Notes: generated by a model not told the origin, from the sequence alone. A stretch of DNA of 64,000 nucleotides from Enterococcus sp. 9D6_DIV0238 (GCF_002174455.2 NZ_CP147246.1:1081501-1145500); one strand, 5' to 3'. Shown: positions 6,288 through 15,839, numbered from the stretch's first letter. Numbers and translations: made by a program.

Positions 6288-8099
6288 TTATTCCACAGTT
6301 ACGCTCTTTGCTAAATTACGCGGTTTATCAACATCATATCCTCTTTGTAACGTAGCAAAATAGGCAATCAATTGTGTCGGAACAATGCTGACTAAAGAAG
6401 TCAGTAATGGATGGACATCCGGTAAAATCACTTGATCTGTCTCCTTAGCTAACGAAGCTAAAGAAATCACAAAATTGTGTGCTCCGCGGCTTTCGACTTC
6501 TTTCAAATTCCCTCTTGTATGAGCAGCTGTTTTCTCGTCTGTAATCACACCAAAAACTGGCGTTCCTTCTTCGATCAATGCGATCGTCCCATGCTTTAAT
6601 TCACCCGCAGCAAAGCCTTCTGCCTGAATATAAGAAATTTCTTTTAATTTTAGTGCCGCTTCCATTGAAACATAATAGTCCGTACCGCGACCAATATAAA
6701 AAGCATTTCTTGTAACAGCTAAATAGTCTTCTACTAACTGGCTGATCGTAATTTTATCATCGATGATCGTTTCCATCACGGACGCAATCACACTTAGCTC
6801 ATGCGCAACATCAAAAGCTTTTGAAACAGGACTTGCTTTCTTATCGCCGATCGCTTTAGCTAGTACCGCTAAAACTGCGATTTGAGCTGTATAAGCTTTA
6901 GTAGATGCAACAGCGATCTCAGGACCTGCATGCAGCAGTAAGGTATACATAGCCTCCCTAGACAGCGTAGACCCTGGAACATTTGTGAGTGTTAAGGATG
7001 GAAAACCTAAATCATTGATTTGAACCAATACTTGCCGACTATCAGCTGTTTCCCCACTTTGACTTAAAAAGATAAAGAACGGATTGTCTGAAAGCAATGG
7101 CATATTATAACTAAATTCGCTCGACAAATGAACTTCTACTGGGATGCCCGCAACCTTTTCAATGATCGTTTTCCCGACCCAACCAGCATGATAACTAGTC
7201 CCGCAAGCAACGACATAGACACGGTCGCTTTCTGTGATTTTTTCAATGATCGTTTGATCGATCGTTGTTCTGCCAACTTGATCAGTATACTCCAGAATGA
7301 TCCTGCGCATAACAGCCGGTTGATCATCGATTTCTTTTAGCATGTAATAAGGATAGGTTCCTTTTTCAATATCACTTAAATCCAGTTGAGCTTCATAAGA
7401 ATCACGACAAACGATCGTTCCTGTTTCATCTTCGATCTCGATTTTATCTGCTTTGACCGTGACTAACTCGCCATCAGCGATTTCTACAAAGCGATTGGTT
7501 TGACTAAGCATCGCCATAGCATCACTGCAGATTACATTGAATTCTTCTCCTAAACCGATCAATAGCGGGCTTTTATTCTTTGCGACATAAATCGTCTCTG
7601 GATCATTTTTGTTGATCAACGCAAAAGCATAAGAGCCTTTAATAACAGCCAATGCTTTTTTAAACGCTTCTTTTGTATTTGGCGCTTCTTTCGAAAAATG
7701 AGCGATTAAATGGACAACGATTTCTGTGTCTGTTTCACCAGCTAGTTGTTCTCCTTGAAGAAATTCCTGTTTGATTTCTTCAAAATTTTCGATCACACCA
7801 TTATGCACCAAAATAAATTGATGATCCCCAGCTGTATGAGGATGAGCATTCCGCTCACTTGGCTTACCATGAGTCGCCCAGCGCGTATGACCGATTCCAA
7901 CGGTGCCTTGAACTTCCTGGCCGATTCGAGCACGAAGATCAGCGATTCGACCAAGTGATTTCACTAGGTGATCCTGCTCATTTACTCCTGTGACAAAAAT
8001 CCCAGCTGAATCATATCCTCTATATTCTAACTTCTCTAGTCCTTGAACTAAAATATCCGTTGCATTTTCTTTTCCGACAATTCCCACAATTCCACACAT
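6288..8099 (-). CDS. glmS: Glutamine--fructose-6-phosphate aminotransferase (isomerising)
   Basis: 603-residue cytosolic enzyme making glucosamine-6-phosphate from fructose-6-phosphate and glutamine, the entry step to UDP-GlcNAc and peptidoglycan. The nucleophilic Cys2 (MCGIVGIVG) starts the class II glutaminase domain (to about residue 220, with HTRWATHG). Two SIS isomerase domains follow, with SSEFSYNMPLL, SQSGETADSRQ and the C-terminal DKPRNLAKSVTVE end. The length is normal for the family. AGGAAA precedes the ATG. The long leader contains a glmS ribozyme, so expression should fall when glucosamine-6-phosphate is plentiful. glmM, encoding the next enzyme, lies about 6 kb upstream on the same strand. 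Confidence 0.98.
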   Translation of the reverse strand: MCGIVGIVGKENATDILVQGLEKLEYRGYDSAGIFVTGVNEQDHLVKSLGRIADLRARIGQEVQGTVGIGHTRWATHGKPSERNAHPHTAGDHQFILVHNGVIENFEEIKQEFLQGEQLAGETDTEIVVHLIAHFSKEAPNTKEAFKKALAVIKGSYAFALINKNDPETIYVAKNKSPLLIGLGEEFNVICSDAMAMLSQTNRFVEIADGELVTVKADKIEIEDETGTIVCRDSYEAQLDLSDIEKGTYPYYMLKEIDDQPAVMRRIILEYTDQVGRTTIDQTIIEKITESDRVYVVACGTSYHAGWVGKTIIEKVAGIPVEVHLSSEFSYNMPLLSDNPFFIFLSQSGETADSRQVLVQINDLGFPSLTLTNVPGSTLSREAMYTLLLHAGPEIAVASTKAYTAQIAVLAVLAKAIGDKKASPVSKAFDVAHELSVIASVMETIIDDKITISQLVEDYLAVTRNAFYIGRGTDYYVSMEAALKLKEISYIQAEGFAAGELKHGTIALIEEGTPVFGVITDEKTAAHTRGNLKEVESRGAHNFVISLASLAKETDQVILPDVHPLLTSLVSIVPTQLIAYFATLQRGYDVDKPRNLAKSVTVE

Positions 8100-8231
8100 A
8101 ATGTCTATTTCCTACTTTCTCATTTGTCTTAGGTCATGATCAAAAAACAGTCGATAGGACATCAATGAGTTCCTGTTTGTCTCATTTTCTGTGATGATTA
8201 GACTATTTTTGATCGATCATTATATGTTTCT

Positions 8232-8370
8232 ATTCTGCTTAGCTGAATCTTTGTTATAATTTTGCAATTATTTTTTATTTCCAGCTTGTAGAGTGCAGCC
8301 CCTAGAGCTATCCGCCGAATGTTTCGATAAGCTCTCTCCTCGTCACCTGAAACAACAGGCCTGGCGCTAT
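8232..8370 (-). promoter_or_regulatory. glmS self-cleaving ribozyme/riboswitch
   Basis: The minus strand contains the conserved core in order: AGCGCCAG (from 8368), GTGACGAGGAGAGAG, TTATCGAAACATTCGGCGGAT, then CTCTAGGGGCTGC, and further downstream the ACAAAG of the peripheral domain. This matches the glmS ribozyme core (AGCGCC... GACGAGG... UUAUCGA... UUCGGCGGAU). Cleavage is expected between A at 8368 and G at 8367, with glucosamine-6-phosphate as cofactor, after which the 5'-hydroxyl mRNA is degraded. The 3' boundary is approximate. Confidence 0.92.
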
Positions 8371-8426
8371 TCCTATATTGGTCTAACTATCCTCCTTAAA
8401 TATATTCCAATAGAAACTGCATTAAT

Positions 8427-8454
8427 AATATATCTAAACTAATGTCCCTGTCAA
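8427..8454 (-). promoter_or_regulatory. glmS: glmS promoter
   Basis: Perfect TTGACA (8449-8454) and TATATT (8427-8432) with 16 bases between them; TATTAT at 18-base spacing is an alternative -10. The ribozyme starts about 60 bases downstream. Confidence 0.65.
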
Positions 8455-8465
8455 CTTTTAATTAT

Positions 8466-8523
8466 AAAAAGAAAATTGGTATACATAAAAACCTTTACGA
8501 AAAAGGAATCTATGTATACCAAT
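8466..8523 (-). terminator. Terminator after the beta-helix protein gene
   Basis: ATTGGTATACATA at 8475 pairs exactly with TATGTATACCAAT ending at 8523; on the minus strand the stem is followed by TTTTCTTTTT. It ends the SAM hydrolase-ECF-beta-helix transcript. Confidence 0.8.
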
Positions 8524-8541
8524 CATATACAAAATTATGAT

Positions 8542-10092
8542 TTATTCACTGGTCCCAACGGTCAAAATATCTTGGATCGGTATCGGAACAGATTGTTTTC
8601 TTAAATAATAATCATAGGCCTCAGCTGTCGTCATTTCCCGCCAATCCGATGGCATCTTTTCATAATCTTCTGGTGTCCAGTATTGGACACCTAACACTTG
8701 ATCCTCAGTGTCATCTCGTGTGTTTCGGATATAGGTACTTTCCGCTGGAAAACCATCACCCATAACTTTTGTGAAGCCGATTCGACGATTAGCTGGGATA
8801 TTATTAAAATGAATATAAGCATTATCGATGAAAACCAAATCATGCATAAGCGGATCTGCTACATTTTCACTATGATACTCTACACCATATGAGTAATAAC
8901 CGTCCCATTTTTTCCAGTCAAAAATATTATTTGCTACAAAAATATGAGAAAGCTCAGAGATCTTTCCATCAGAAATAGTTTCTCCTAACCCATATTCTGC
9001 TGTTGCGTAAAAAATCATTCCTGTATTTCTTAAATAATTATTGACGATCGTAATGTTTCGACCAGACTTAAATTTGATTCCTCCAGCGGGACCATTATGC
9101 CAGCCTCTCAAATGGTTATTTGCAAAGTAAATATCTTGTGCTCCTCTTAAATAAATGGCGTGGTCTTGTCCTATGACATCTAAGCCATAGTCATCATGGC
9201 ACGAGTAAAATAAATTATTCTCGATCGCCGTCTTCTTCAAATTATTAAATGAATTGATTCCGGTAACGATAAAATATTGTTCGTTAGCCAAAACAACTTC
9301 TTTTTTAAGAATGGCACTTTGTAATCGTTGAATCGTTTGATTCGTCGATTTTGGACTGAATTCTTTTACTGCATCCAGCTCATTCAACTTTACTCCAAAT
9401 AGATTATTATTGATCTCGACATTTTCCGTCCATTGATAGCGACTAGCTGTCGCATAACCGCCTATATAGATTGTTCGACCCCAATCTCTTGCGGCTCCAA
9501 TATGGTTTTGATCTCTCAAAAAAATATTGTTGTTGATTTTAGCACCATTAGTTTTGTTGACACTGACCATAAATTTGCTTGAAGGATGATAAAAAACATT
9601 ATTTTCGATACGTAGTTGGTCTACTAATTGAGTATAAATAGAAATATCATCTAAAAATAAATTTGTAATAGCTATATTTTGTCGATTCGGGTACTGATTT
9701 TTCGGACATTCAAATCCAACTTCTGTATTCGTTTCATTTTTGAGGATTGTTGTACCAGCAGGGTCACCACTAATTCTGACATTGCTGTACAAAGGAATCG
9801 TTTTATTGATGATATACTCACCTTCAGGCAAGTACAGCCAGCGATTCTTTGCAGTCGCCACTTCTAAACACTTGTTCAATTTTTCAGATTGATCTACTGG
9901 AGTATCCGCACTCAATGCATCCTCGCCAAAAATAGCACTGTCTGTAGCATCTAAACTCTCTTCTTGAACAAATTCTAAACTACTCTCCTGTGCCCACACT
10001 GGACGGCTTAAACAAACACTACTTAAAAAAACAAAGCTCCCAACAAAAAAATAAATGAACAACCAATCTTTCATTTTGAACTTATTAGACAA
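8542..10092 (-). CDS. Secreted right-handed beta-helix (pectate-lyase-like fold) protein
   Basis: 516-residue exported protein. The N-terminus has a hydrophobic signal sequence (WLFIYFFVGSFVFLSSVCL) with likely cleavage after PVWA near residue 34. From about residue 75 it shows the Pectate_lyase_3 entry motif (NRWLYLPEGEYIIN) and then many short turns rich in Asn such as IENNVFYHPS, INNNIFLRD and IVNNYLRNTG. This Asn-ladder spacing is typical of parallel beta-helices that bind or cleave polysaccharide. No catalytic residues can be assigned. A TTG start with AAAGGA is likely; an ATG six codons in is possible. It follows the EcfT gene by 33 bases and appears to be in its operon. Confidence 0.75.
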   Translation of the reverse strand: MSNKFKMKDWLFIYFFVGSFVFLSSVCLSRPVWAQESSLEFVQEESLDATDSAIFGEDALSADTPVDQSEKLNKCLEVATAKNRWLYLPEGEYIINKTIPLYSNVRISGDPAGTTILKNETNTEVGFECPKNQYPNRQNIAITNLFLDDISIYTQLVDQLRIENNVFYHPSSKFMVSVNKTNGAKINNNIFLRDQNHIGAARDWGRTIYIGGYATASRYQWTENVEINNNLFGVKLNELDAVKEFSPKSTNQTIQRLQSAILKKEVVLANEQYFIVTGINSFNNLKKTAIENNLFYSCHDDYGLDVIGQDHAIYLRGAQDIYFANNHLRGWHNGPAGGIKFKSGRNITIVNNYLRNTGMIFYATAEYGLGETISDGKISELSHIFVANNIFDWKKWDGYYSYGVEYHSENVADPLMHDLVFIDNAYIHFNNIPANRRIGFTKVMGDGFPAESTYIRNTRDDTEDQVLGVQYWTPEDYEKMPSDWREMTTAEAYDYYLRKQSVPIPIQDILTVGTSE

Positions 10093-10125
10093 AAAAATAC
10101 GTCCTTTCTCCCATTAGCAATTTTA

Positions 10126-10956
10126 TTAAAAAGGGTTATAAAATCTTCCCCCATTAACCTTAAATAAAGCAAAACTTAAAGCTGTCAGGATCAGCGCCAA
10201 CCCGATTACAACAATATCAGCGAAATGAAACGGTTGTTGCGCATACCAAGTTCTTTTTTTCTTTTCACCAAAGCGGCGTAATTCCATCGCTGTACTAATG
10301 GTTTCAATTCGATCTAAACTGGATAAGATCAAAGGGAAAACGATTTGTGCTGTCCCTTTCAACCGTTGGCTCAATTTGCCTTTTTTAGACATCTCAAAAC
10401 CACGCGCCTGCTGCGCTAATGAAATATTGATAAAATCTTCCTGGATATCTGGAATGTAGCGAATCGCTAAGGCAACTGCGTAACTGATTTTATAACTAAC
10501 TCCGATTCGATTTAAACTAGAGGCAAATTCACTCGGATTTGTCGTCAAAAGAAAAATCAGAACAAGCGGAATCGTACAAAAATATTTTAAGACTAAATTG
10601 AACTCATAAAATAATTGCTCCTGCGTGATCGTAAAGCGTCCAAATCCTTGCCAAATCAATGTTTTAGAGCCATAAAGCTCAACACCATATTCTGGAGAAA
10701 ATAGATACACCGCAATAATATTGAGTAATGAAAAAACGAAAATAAACTTAACGACAAAGGAAATTTGATGCCATTTGATATGCGAAAATTTGAATAAAAT
10801 GAGTGAAAATACCGTCATCCCAAGTAAAAAACGCGTATCATAGGTTGTCATGCACGCTACGGACAACAAAATCAAGAAAATCAATTTTGCCGTACCGTTT
10901 ATTTTATGAACCACTGTATCATCAGGAATATACCCTAGCATTTGATGTTCATTCAT
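10126..10956 (-). CDS. ecfT: ECF transporter transmembrane coupling protein EcfT
   Basis: 276-residue membrane scaffold that couples the substrate-binding S component to the two ATPase domains of an energy-coupling factor vitamin/cofactor importer. Hydrophobic segments fill residues 25-140 and one more lies near 245-265. The cytoplasmic coupling region has the two Arg motifs, AQQARGFEMSKKG and AMELRRFGEKKKR, which contact the ATPases. The start overlaps the end of the ATPase gene by four bases (ATGA), indicating translational coupling. Confidence 0.9.
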   Translation of the reverse strand: MNEHQMLGYIPDDTVVHKINGTAKLIFLILLSVACMTTYDTRFLLGMTVFSLILFKFSHIKWHQISFVVKFIFVFSLLNIIAVYLFSPEYGVELYGSKTLIWQGFGRFTITQEQLFYEFNLVLKYFCTIPLVLIFLLTTNPSEFASSLNRIGVSYKISYAVALAIRYIPDIQEDFINISLAQQARGFEMSKKGKLSQRLKGTAQIVFPLILSSLDRIETISTAMELRRFGEKKKRTWYAQQPFHFADIVVIGLALILTALSFALFKVNGGRFYNPF

Positions 10957-12662
10957 GTAAAACGGACCTCCTGATCATATGTCATAAAATTTTTGGTAAA
11001 TAAAAATGGATCAGCTAACTTTAGATGCTTAGCAAAGGTAAACAAACTCGTCTCTTTCAACGAGGCCTGCTCTACTAATTGAACATTTGTCAATACGTTG
11101 ATAGGGGTCGTATCTGCAAGTATCTTCCCATCAGACAACACCAATGTACGTTCGGTATATTCTAACATCAGATGCATATCATGCGTAATCATTGCGATAG
11201 TCATGCCCATGTGATTCAGCTTTTTCAAGAAGCTCATCATTTCTGTATAATGCTTAAAATCTTGCCCTGCTGTTGGTTCATCTAAAATGATCATTTCTGG
11301 TTCTAAAACTAAAATCGATGCGATCGTCACTCGTTTTTTCTGACCAAAGCTAAGTGCTGATATCGGCCATTTTCGAAATGAATATAGTCCACAGATTTTT
11401 AAAACTTTTTCAACCTGCTGATTGATTTCAGCTTCTGGCAGCCCTTTTAATACTAAGCCTAATGCAACTTCTTCAAAAACCATCTTTTTAGAAATCATCT
11501 GATTTGGATTTTGCATGACAAAACCAATTTTATCCGCCCGTTCTTTGATCGAAAATTGCGTAAAGTCTTCATTCTGCCAATGCATCTTTCCAGTTTGAGG
11601 TGTAATAAAACCGCAAATAGCTTTACTCAATGTGGATTTCCCAGCACCATTTTTCCCAACGATACTAAACATTTCCCCTTTATTGATCGTCACCGAAACA
11701 TCGTCTAGCACTAAACGGCCATTTTTTTGATATTGATACGTTATATTTTCTAACGTCAACAGCGGTTCTGTTTTCTTTTGTTCAGATTCCTGTGATTGCT
11801 CTTTCATCCAATTTTCCATTTGTTCTTTTAATTGAGGAGCTTGAACCTTCTCATTATCTGATAAATGTTCGACAGTGGTCAGATCTACACCAGCATATTT
11901 CATTGCTGTTACATACAGCGGCTCACGAATTCCTTTTTCTATAAGGATATTCGTTTTCAGGAGTTCATCTGCCGGCAAATCAGCGACGATCCGTCCATCA
12001 TCAAAAACGATCACACGATCTACTGAACGATATAGGACATCTTCTAATCGATGCTCAATGATAACGACCGTGGTCTTGACTTTTTTATGAAGATCATCGA
12101 TCAATGCAATCGTCTCTTTTCCGGCTTTGGGATCAAGATTTGCCAAAGGCTCATCAAATAATAAGATCGGCGCTTCATTGATCAAAACCCCTGCCATCGA
12201 TACCCGCTGCTTTTGTCCGCCGGATAAATCCTGTGGTCGATGATGTAAAAAATCACTGATTTCAACCACTTCTGTCCATTTCTTGACTTCTTGTTTCATC
12301 GTTTCTTGCGAGACTGCATCATTTTCTAGTGCAAAAGCCACATCTTCGCCCACAGTCAAACCGATAAATTGACCATCTGTATCTTGAAGGACAGTTCCGA
12401 CATCAAATGATAAGTCAAATAAACTGGTTTGAGTCAATTCTTTCTCATTGATCTTCACACTTCCAGTAATTTCTCCTTCATAGCTGTATGGAATCAAGCC
12501 GTTGATACACTGAGCAAATGTCGATTTTCCGCTACCGCTGTGCCCTAAGATCAAGACTTTTTCTCCCTCATAAATTGTTAAATCGATAGTATGTAATGTA
12601 GGTTCAGCTTGGCTATGATACTGGAAGCTGAAGTTATCAAACGTGATCAGTGGTTTTTTCAT
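10953..12662 (-). CDS. Fused double ATPase of an ECF transporter
   Basis: 569-residue protein with two complete ABC ATPase halves, equivalent to EcfA1 and EcfA2 in one chain. Half 1 has Walker A GHSGSGKST, signature LSGGQKQR and Walker B ILLFDEPLANLDP. Half 2 has Walker A GKNGAGKST, a degenerate signature ALSFGQKKR (Phe instead of Gly) and Walker B MIILDEPTAGQD. A charged Glu/Lys-rich linker at about 270-300 joins them. Fused ATPases of this kind usually accompany a UPF0397-type S component, which is present here. A hairpin terminator lies in the 97-base gap before this gene, so its level may be lower than that of the S component. Confidence 0.92.
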   Translation of the reverse strand: MKKPLITFDNFSFQYHSQAEPTLHTIDLTIYEGEKVLILGHSGSGKSTFAQCINGLIPYSYEGEITGSVKINEKELTQTSLFDLSFDVGTVLQDTDGQFIGLTVGEDVAFALENDAVSQETMKQEVKKWTEVVEISDFLHHRPQDLSGGQKQRVSMAGVLINEAPILLFDEPLANLDPKAGKETIALIDDLHKKVKTTVVIIEHRLEDVLYRSVDRVIVFDDGRIVADLPADELLKTNILIEKGIREPLYVTAMKYAGVDLTTVEHLSDNEKVQAPQLKEQMENWMKEQSQESEQKKTEPLLTLENITYQYQKNGRLVLDDVSVTINKGEMFSIVGKNGAGKSTLSKAICGFITPQTGKMHWQNEDFTQFSIKERADKIGFVMQNPNQMISKKMVFEEVALGLVLKGLPEAEINQQVEKVLKICGLYSFRKWPISALSFGQKKRVTIASILVLEPEMIILDEPTAGQDFKHYTEMMSFLKKLNHMGMTIAMITHDMHLMLEYTERTLVLSDGKILADTTPINVLTNVQLVEQASLKETSLFTFAKHLKLADPFLFTKNFMTYDQEVRFT

Positions 12663-12685
12663 GGATGCCGCTCCTTTTTTCTATG

Positions 12686-12735
12686 TAAAAAAGACAAGAA
12701 AAGACGATTAGCTAAAATAGCCGTTTTTTCTTGTC
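12686..12735 (-). terminator. Internal terminator/attenuator between the S-component and ATPase genes
   Basis: On the minus strand GACAAGAAAAAACG pairs with CGTCTTTTCTTGTC (small bulge) and is followed by six T, then the ribosome binding site of the ATPase gene. A partial terminator inside the operon would set the ratio of S component to shared ATPase. Confidence 0.65.
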
Positions 12736-12759
12736 CTTCATTTCTATTTTACTACATAA

Positions 12760-13320
12760 CTAATCTTTTGTTAAACTCCCTTTTTTTGTTCGGGTTGCAG
12801 CATAAGCTGCCATCAACAATGTACCGATAATTCCAACAGCAATGATATTTAGGACTACTGCAATAACACCTTGTGTATAAACTTTACTAGCAGGCTCACT
12901 GTAGATCAAAACATCTAATGTCGGAGCGATTAATCCCCAAACTACAGCATTTCCAACTACTTGATATATATTAAAATGAATAATGTCTCTTTTCGTGAAT
13001 TCGCCATGCTGTAGATCGATCTTTCTTCCTGCAAAACCATAGATAACACCAATGATCCCTGAGCAAACGATCCAGCTCCACCAAGCACTGCCGTAAGTTG
13101 TGAAATCCTTCAATGTGTGTCCGATCAATCCGATCAGCCCACCTGCTACTGGTCCAAAAATAGCTGAAATCAATGCTAAAAACGGATAGGCAGTCTCAAG
13201 GTTCGTATTTGGAAAACCTGTTGGAATCACTACAAAACGTCCCAAAATAACAAAAACAGCCGAACCGATACCAATTGCTACGATCGTTTTTACTGAAAAA
13301 TCTTTTTTCATTTTGTTCAC
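12760..13320 (-). CDS. ECF transporter S component (UPF0397 family)
   Basis: 186-residue integral membrane substrate-binding subunit with about five or six hydrophobic segments. The N-terminal segment runs from [18 protein letters not shown] into the UPF0397-like loop [38 protein letters not shown] is also family-like. It binds a small water-soluble compound and docks on EcfT. Some annotations link the family to riboflavin or a related nucleoside-like compound; the SAM hydrolase gene two bases upstream points to an adenosine- or methionine-related ligand instead. The ligand is not settled by sequence. Confidence 0.85.
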   Translation of the reverse strand: MNKMKKDFSVKTIVAIGIGSAVFVILGRFVVIPTGFPNTNLETAYPFLALISAIFGPVAGGLIGLIGHTLKDFTTYGSAWWSWIVCSGIIGVIYGFAGRKIDLQHGEFTKRDIIHFNIYQVVGNAVVWGLIAPTLDVLIYSEPASKVYTQGVIAVVLNIIAVGIIGTLLMAAYAATRTKKGSLTKD

Positions 13321-13322
13321 TC

Positions 13323-14180
13323 CTATTCAAAAATAATCTTTGGTGCTTTTCTCAATTGGATCGTCCAGTCTGTCCCAGTTCCAATATGATATAACTTCGA
13401 AAATGAATCTTGGTTAACAGCTACTCCGATATTGACCAATGAGTTGACATACACCAACGGTTCCCCGATATTGACATCTGCAAATGATTTTGCAAATTTC
13501 ATAATATTTTGATACACTTTTTTCTTTTTATGATAGATCGTCACTTGCAGCTGATCTCCATGACTGATTGCTGCTTCCTTTAGAAATGCTAATGGAATAT
13601 TCGTCCATAGTGACCCAAAACGAATGTCCAGTACATCGATACTACCTTCTAATATATGCTCATTTTGTGTTGCTTCGATCAATGGCAACGTGGTGATCGA
13701 AGCTGTATCAACAACACTGCCTAATTCTTCAAAAGAGATCTCATTACTAGCAAGACGCGCACCGTTATACGCATAGATATCTCTACCATGAAATGTGTGA
13801 CTTTCTTCTGAGTGCGGTAAGCGACTAGTTACTTCATCGATTGCACGAATTTCTTCGATTCCTTGATAGTGTAAAATGTGTGTTAACGAGCCATTATCCG
13901 GTGTGATGATGTAATGTCCTGAACTTGTTTTCGCAACGATACTTCTGCGGGCGCTGCCGACACCTGGATCGACCACCGAAACAAAAACAGTTCCTTTCGG
14001 CCAGTATTTGACAGTTTGATACAACCGATAAGAAGCTGCCCAAATATCATATGGGGGAATCTCGTGGGTCAAATCTTCAATGGTGATTTCATCGCTGACC
14101 ATATGTGCCACGCCGTACATCGCACTAACTGCACCATCACCAAGACCAAAATCTGTTTGTAAAACTAAATATTTTCCCAT
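13323..14180 (-). CDS. S-adenosyl-L-methionine hydroxide adenosyltransferase (SAM hydrolase, DUF62)
   Basis: 285-residue cytosolic enzyme of the fluorinase/SAM-hydrolase superfamily, which uses water or hydroxide to split SAM into adenosine and methionine. The N-terminus reads [18 protein letters not shown] with the conserved Asp; [20 protein letters not shown] and TPDNGSL are the family core, and the C-terminal beta-barrel ends in [11 protein letters not shown]. There is no chlorinase or fluorinase insertion. It is the first gene of the ECF operon, so its product may supply or respond to the transported compound. Its own promoter and a short leader hairpin lie upstream. Confidence 0.9.
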   Translation of the reverse strand: MGKYLVLQTDFGLGDGAVSAMYGVAHMVSDEITIEDLTHEIPPYDIWAASYRLYQTVKYWPKGTVFVSVVDPGVGSARRSIVAKTSSGHYIITPDNGSLTHILHYQGIEEIRAIDEVTSRLPHSEESHTFHGRDIYAYNGARLASNEISFEELGSVVDTASITTLPLIEATQNEHILEGSIDVLDIRFGSLWTNIPLAFLKEAAISHGDQLQVTIYHKKKKVYQNIMKFAKSFADVNIGEPLVYVNSLVNIGVAVNQDSFSKLYHIGTGTDWTIQLRKAPKIIFE

Positions 14181-14225
14181 CTCATTACCCCTTTCATGTC
14201 TAAAATCACAAATAACTGTTGCATT

Positions 14226-14250
14226 GAAAAAATAGACCTAACTAGTCTAT
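14226..14250 (-). promoter_or_regulatory. Leader hairpin with a T tract before the SAM hydrolase gene
   Basis: On the minus strand ATAGAC-TAGTTAG-GTCTAT is followed by TTTTTT, inside the leader about 45-70 bases before the start codon. It could be a weak attenuator; the stem is only 6 bp and no known riboswitch aptamer is recognised around it. Confidence 0.3.
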
Positions 14251-14263
14251 CAATTCTCAAATA

Positions 14264-14292
14264 ATACTACCTTTTTATCCCAAATCTGTCAA
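14264..14292 (-). promoter_or_regulatory. Promoter of the SAM hydrolase-ECF transporter operon
   Basis: Perfect TTGACA (14287-14292), a 17-base spacer and TAGTAT (14264-14269), followed by a leader of about 75 bases. Confidence 0.75.
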
Positions 14293-14347
14293 CGAAATTA
14301 TCGAACGATCTTCCTGAAATATAAATAATCATTCGCTTTTAAATCAT

Positions 14348-14400
14348 AAAAAAAGACAAAATAATAACTTGAGTTGTTATCACTTTGTCTCTTTTTTTTT
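14348..14400. terminator. Terminator of glmM, possibly bidirectional
   Basis: GACAAAATAATAAC and GTTATCACTTTGTC pair across a short loop, with A-rich sequence on one side and ten T on the other, so the hairpin has a U tract in both directions. It closes the cdaA-cdaR-glmM transcript. Confidence 0.75.
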
Positions 14401-14415
14401 ATTGTTTCTATCTAA

Positions 14416-15771
14416 CTATTCTACACCGATTTCAGCTTTCACGACGTCAGCGATCTGATCCACATAATAATCTACTTTTTCTTGTGTTGGTGCTTCAGCC
14501 ATCACACGTAGTAGTGGTTCAGTTCCTGAAGGTCGAACTAAAATACGTCCGTCACCATTCATTTCTTGTTCCATCTGTTCAACGATTGCTTTGATTGCAG
14601 GTACATCCATTGCGCCATGTTTATCTGTCACACGGATATTTACTAATTTTTGTGGATAAACAGTCACTTCTGCAGCTAGTTCAGATAATTTTTTCCCTGT
14701 TTGTTTCATGACGTTCAATAGTTGAATACCAGAAAGCATTCCATCTCCTGTTGTATTGTAATCTAAGAAGATCATATGTCCTGATTGTTCGCCGCCAAAA
14801 TTATAGTCGTTTTTACGCATTTCTTCTACAACATAGCGGTCACCAACTTGTGTGATGACATCTTTCATTCCGGCAGCCTCAACAGCTTTACGGAAGCCTA
14901 AATTACTCATCACAGTGGTTACGATCGTATCTTTTTTCAAACGATTTTTTTCTGCCAAATATTTTGCACAGATAAACATGATTTTATCTCCATCAATGAT
15001 ATTCCCAAGCTCATCCACTGCAATAATGCGGTCACCATCACCATCAAATGCTAAACCTACATCCGCATTTTTTTCAACAACCATTTCTGCTAATTTTTCG
15101 GGATGTGTTGAGCCAACACCATCATTGATATTCAAGCCATTTGGACTAGTCCCCATAGTAAAGAACTCTGTTTCTAAATCTGCAAATAAACGGTTAACTG
15201 AAGTTGCAGTCGCTCCATTGGCAGCATCGATACAAACAGTGATTCCTGATAAATCGCCCGGAATCGTTTGAACTAGAAATTGTGAATATTTCAATAAGCC
15301 TTCTGGAAATTCATCTAACGAACCCAGACCTTCTGCAGAAGGTCGAGGCAATGTATCTTCTTGTGCGTCAAGTAATGCTTCGATTTCCAACTCTTGATCA
15401 TCGACTAACTTAAAGCCATCTGAACCAAAGAATTTGATTCCATTATCCTCAGCAGGATTATGAGAAGCAGAAATCATGACTCCAGCAGATGCTTTTTGCA
15501 GTCTTGTTAGATAAGCAACACCTGGTGTTGAGATGACGCCTAATTGGAATACTTCAATTCCTACTGACAACAATCCAGCAATCAACGCTTGTTCCAATAA
15601 TTGTCCGGAAATACGTGTATCGCGACCAACCAATACTCTTGGACGACGTGTAGAATCTTCATGCTGACTAAGTACATATCCGCCAAAGCGGCCCAATTTA
15701 AACGCTAATTCTGGTGTCAATTCTTTATTTGCAATTCCTCGAACACCATCTGTTCCAAAATATTTACCCAT
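14416..15771 (-). CDS. glmM: Phosphoglucosamine mutase
   Basis: 451-residue cytosolic enzyme converting glucosamine-6-phosphate to glucosamine-1-phosphate for UDP-GlcNAc synthesis. It starts [15 protein letters not shown]; the phosphorylated active-site serine is in [13 protein letters not shown] (about residue 101). The metal-binding loop is AFDGDGDR, the sugar-binding loop is GGEQSGH, and the C-terminal phosphate loop is [16 protein letters not shown]. It is last in the conserved cdaA-cdaR-glmM cluster; in related Firmicutes GlmM binds and restrains CdaA. Confidence 0.98.
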   Translation of the reverse strand: MGKYFGTDGVRGIANKELTPELAFKLGRFGGYVLSQHEDSTRRPRVLVGRDTRISGQLLEQALIAGLLSVGIEVFQLGVISTPGVAYLTRLQKASAGVMISASHNPAEDNGIKFFGSDGFKLVDDQELEIEALLDAQEDTLPRPSAEGLGSLDEFPEGLLKYSQFLVQTIPGDLSGITVCIDAANGATATSVNRLFADLETEFFTMGTSPNGLNINDGVGSTHPEKLAEMVVEKNADVGLAFDGDGDRIIAVDELGNIIDGDKIMFICAKYLAEKNRLKKDTIVTTVMSNLGFRKAVEAAGMKDVITQVGDRYVVEEMRKNDYNFGGEQSGHMIFLDYNTTGDGMLSGIQLLNVMKQTGKKLSELAAEVTVYPQKLVNIRVTDKHGAMDVPAIKAIVEQMEQEMNGDGRILVRPSGTEPLLRVMAEAPTQEKVDYYVDQIADVVKAEIGVE

Positions 15772-15839
15772 CTTAACTCTCCTTCTACTCTATAAAGGTC
15801 TGTTTATTCTTTTGATACAAGCCCAAACAAATCCTTTTA

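Larger units (their letters stand above)
8100..8541 (-). other. glmS leader region and upstream terminator (442 bases without a gene)
   Basis: Holds, in minus-strand order, the terminator of the beta-helix gene, a sigma-A promoter, the glmS ribozyme and about 110 bases of AT-rich spacer before the glmS ribosome binding site. No further reading frame is convincing. Confidence 0.7.

Noticed and set aside
14852..15271. 139-codon open frame on the plus strand
   Set aside because: Lies wholly inside glmM on the opposite strand, has no ribosome binding site and translates to a low-complexity Ser/Thr/Ile-rich peptide.
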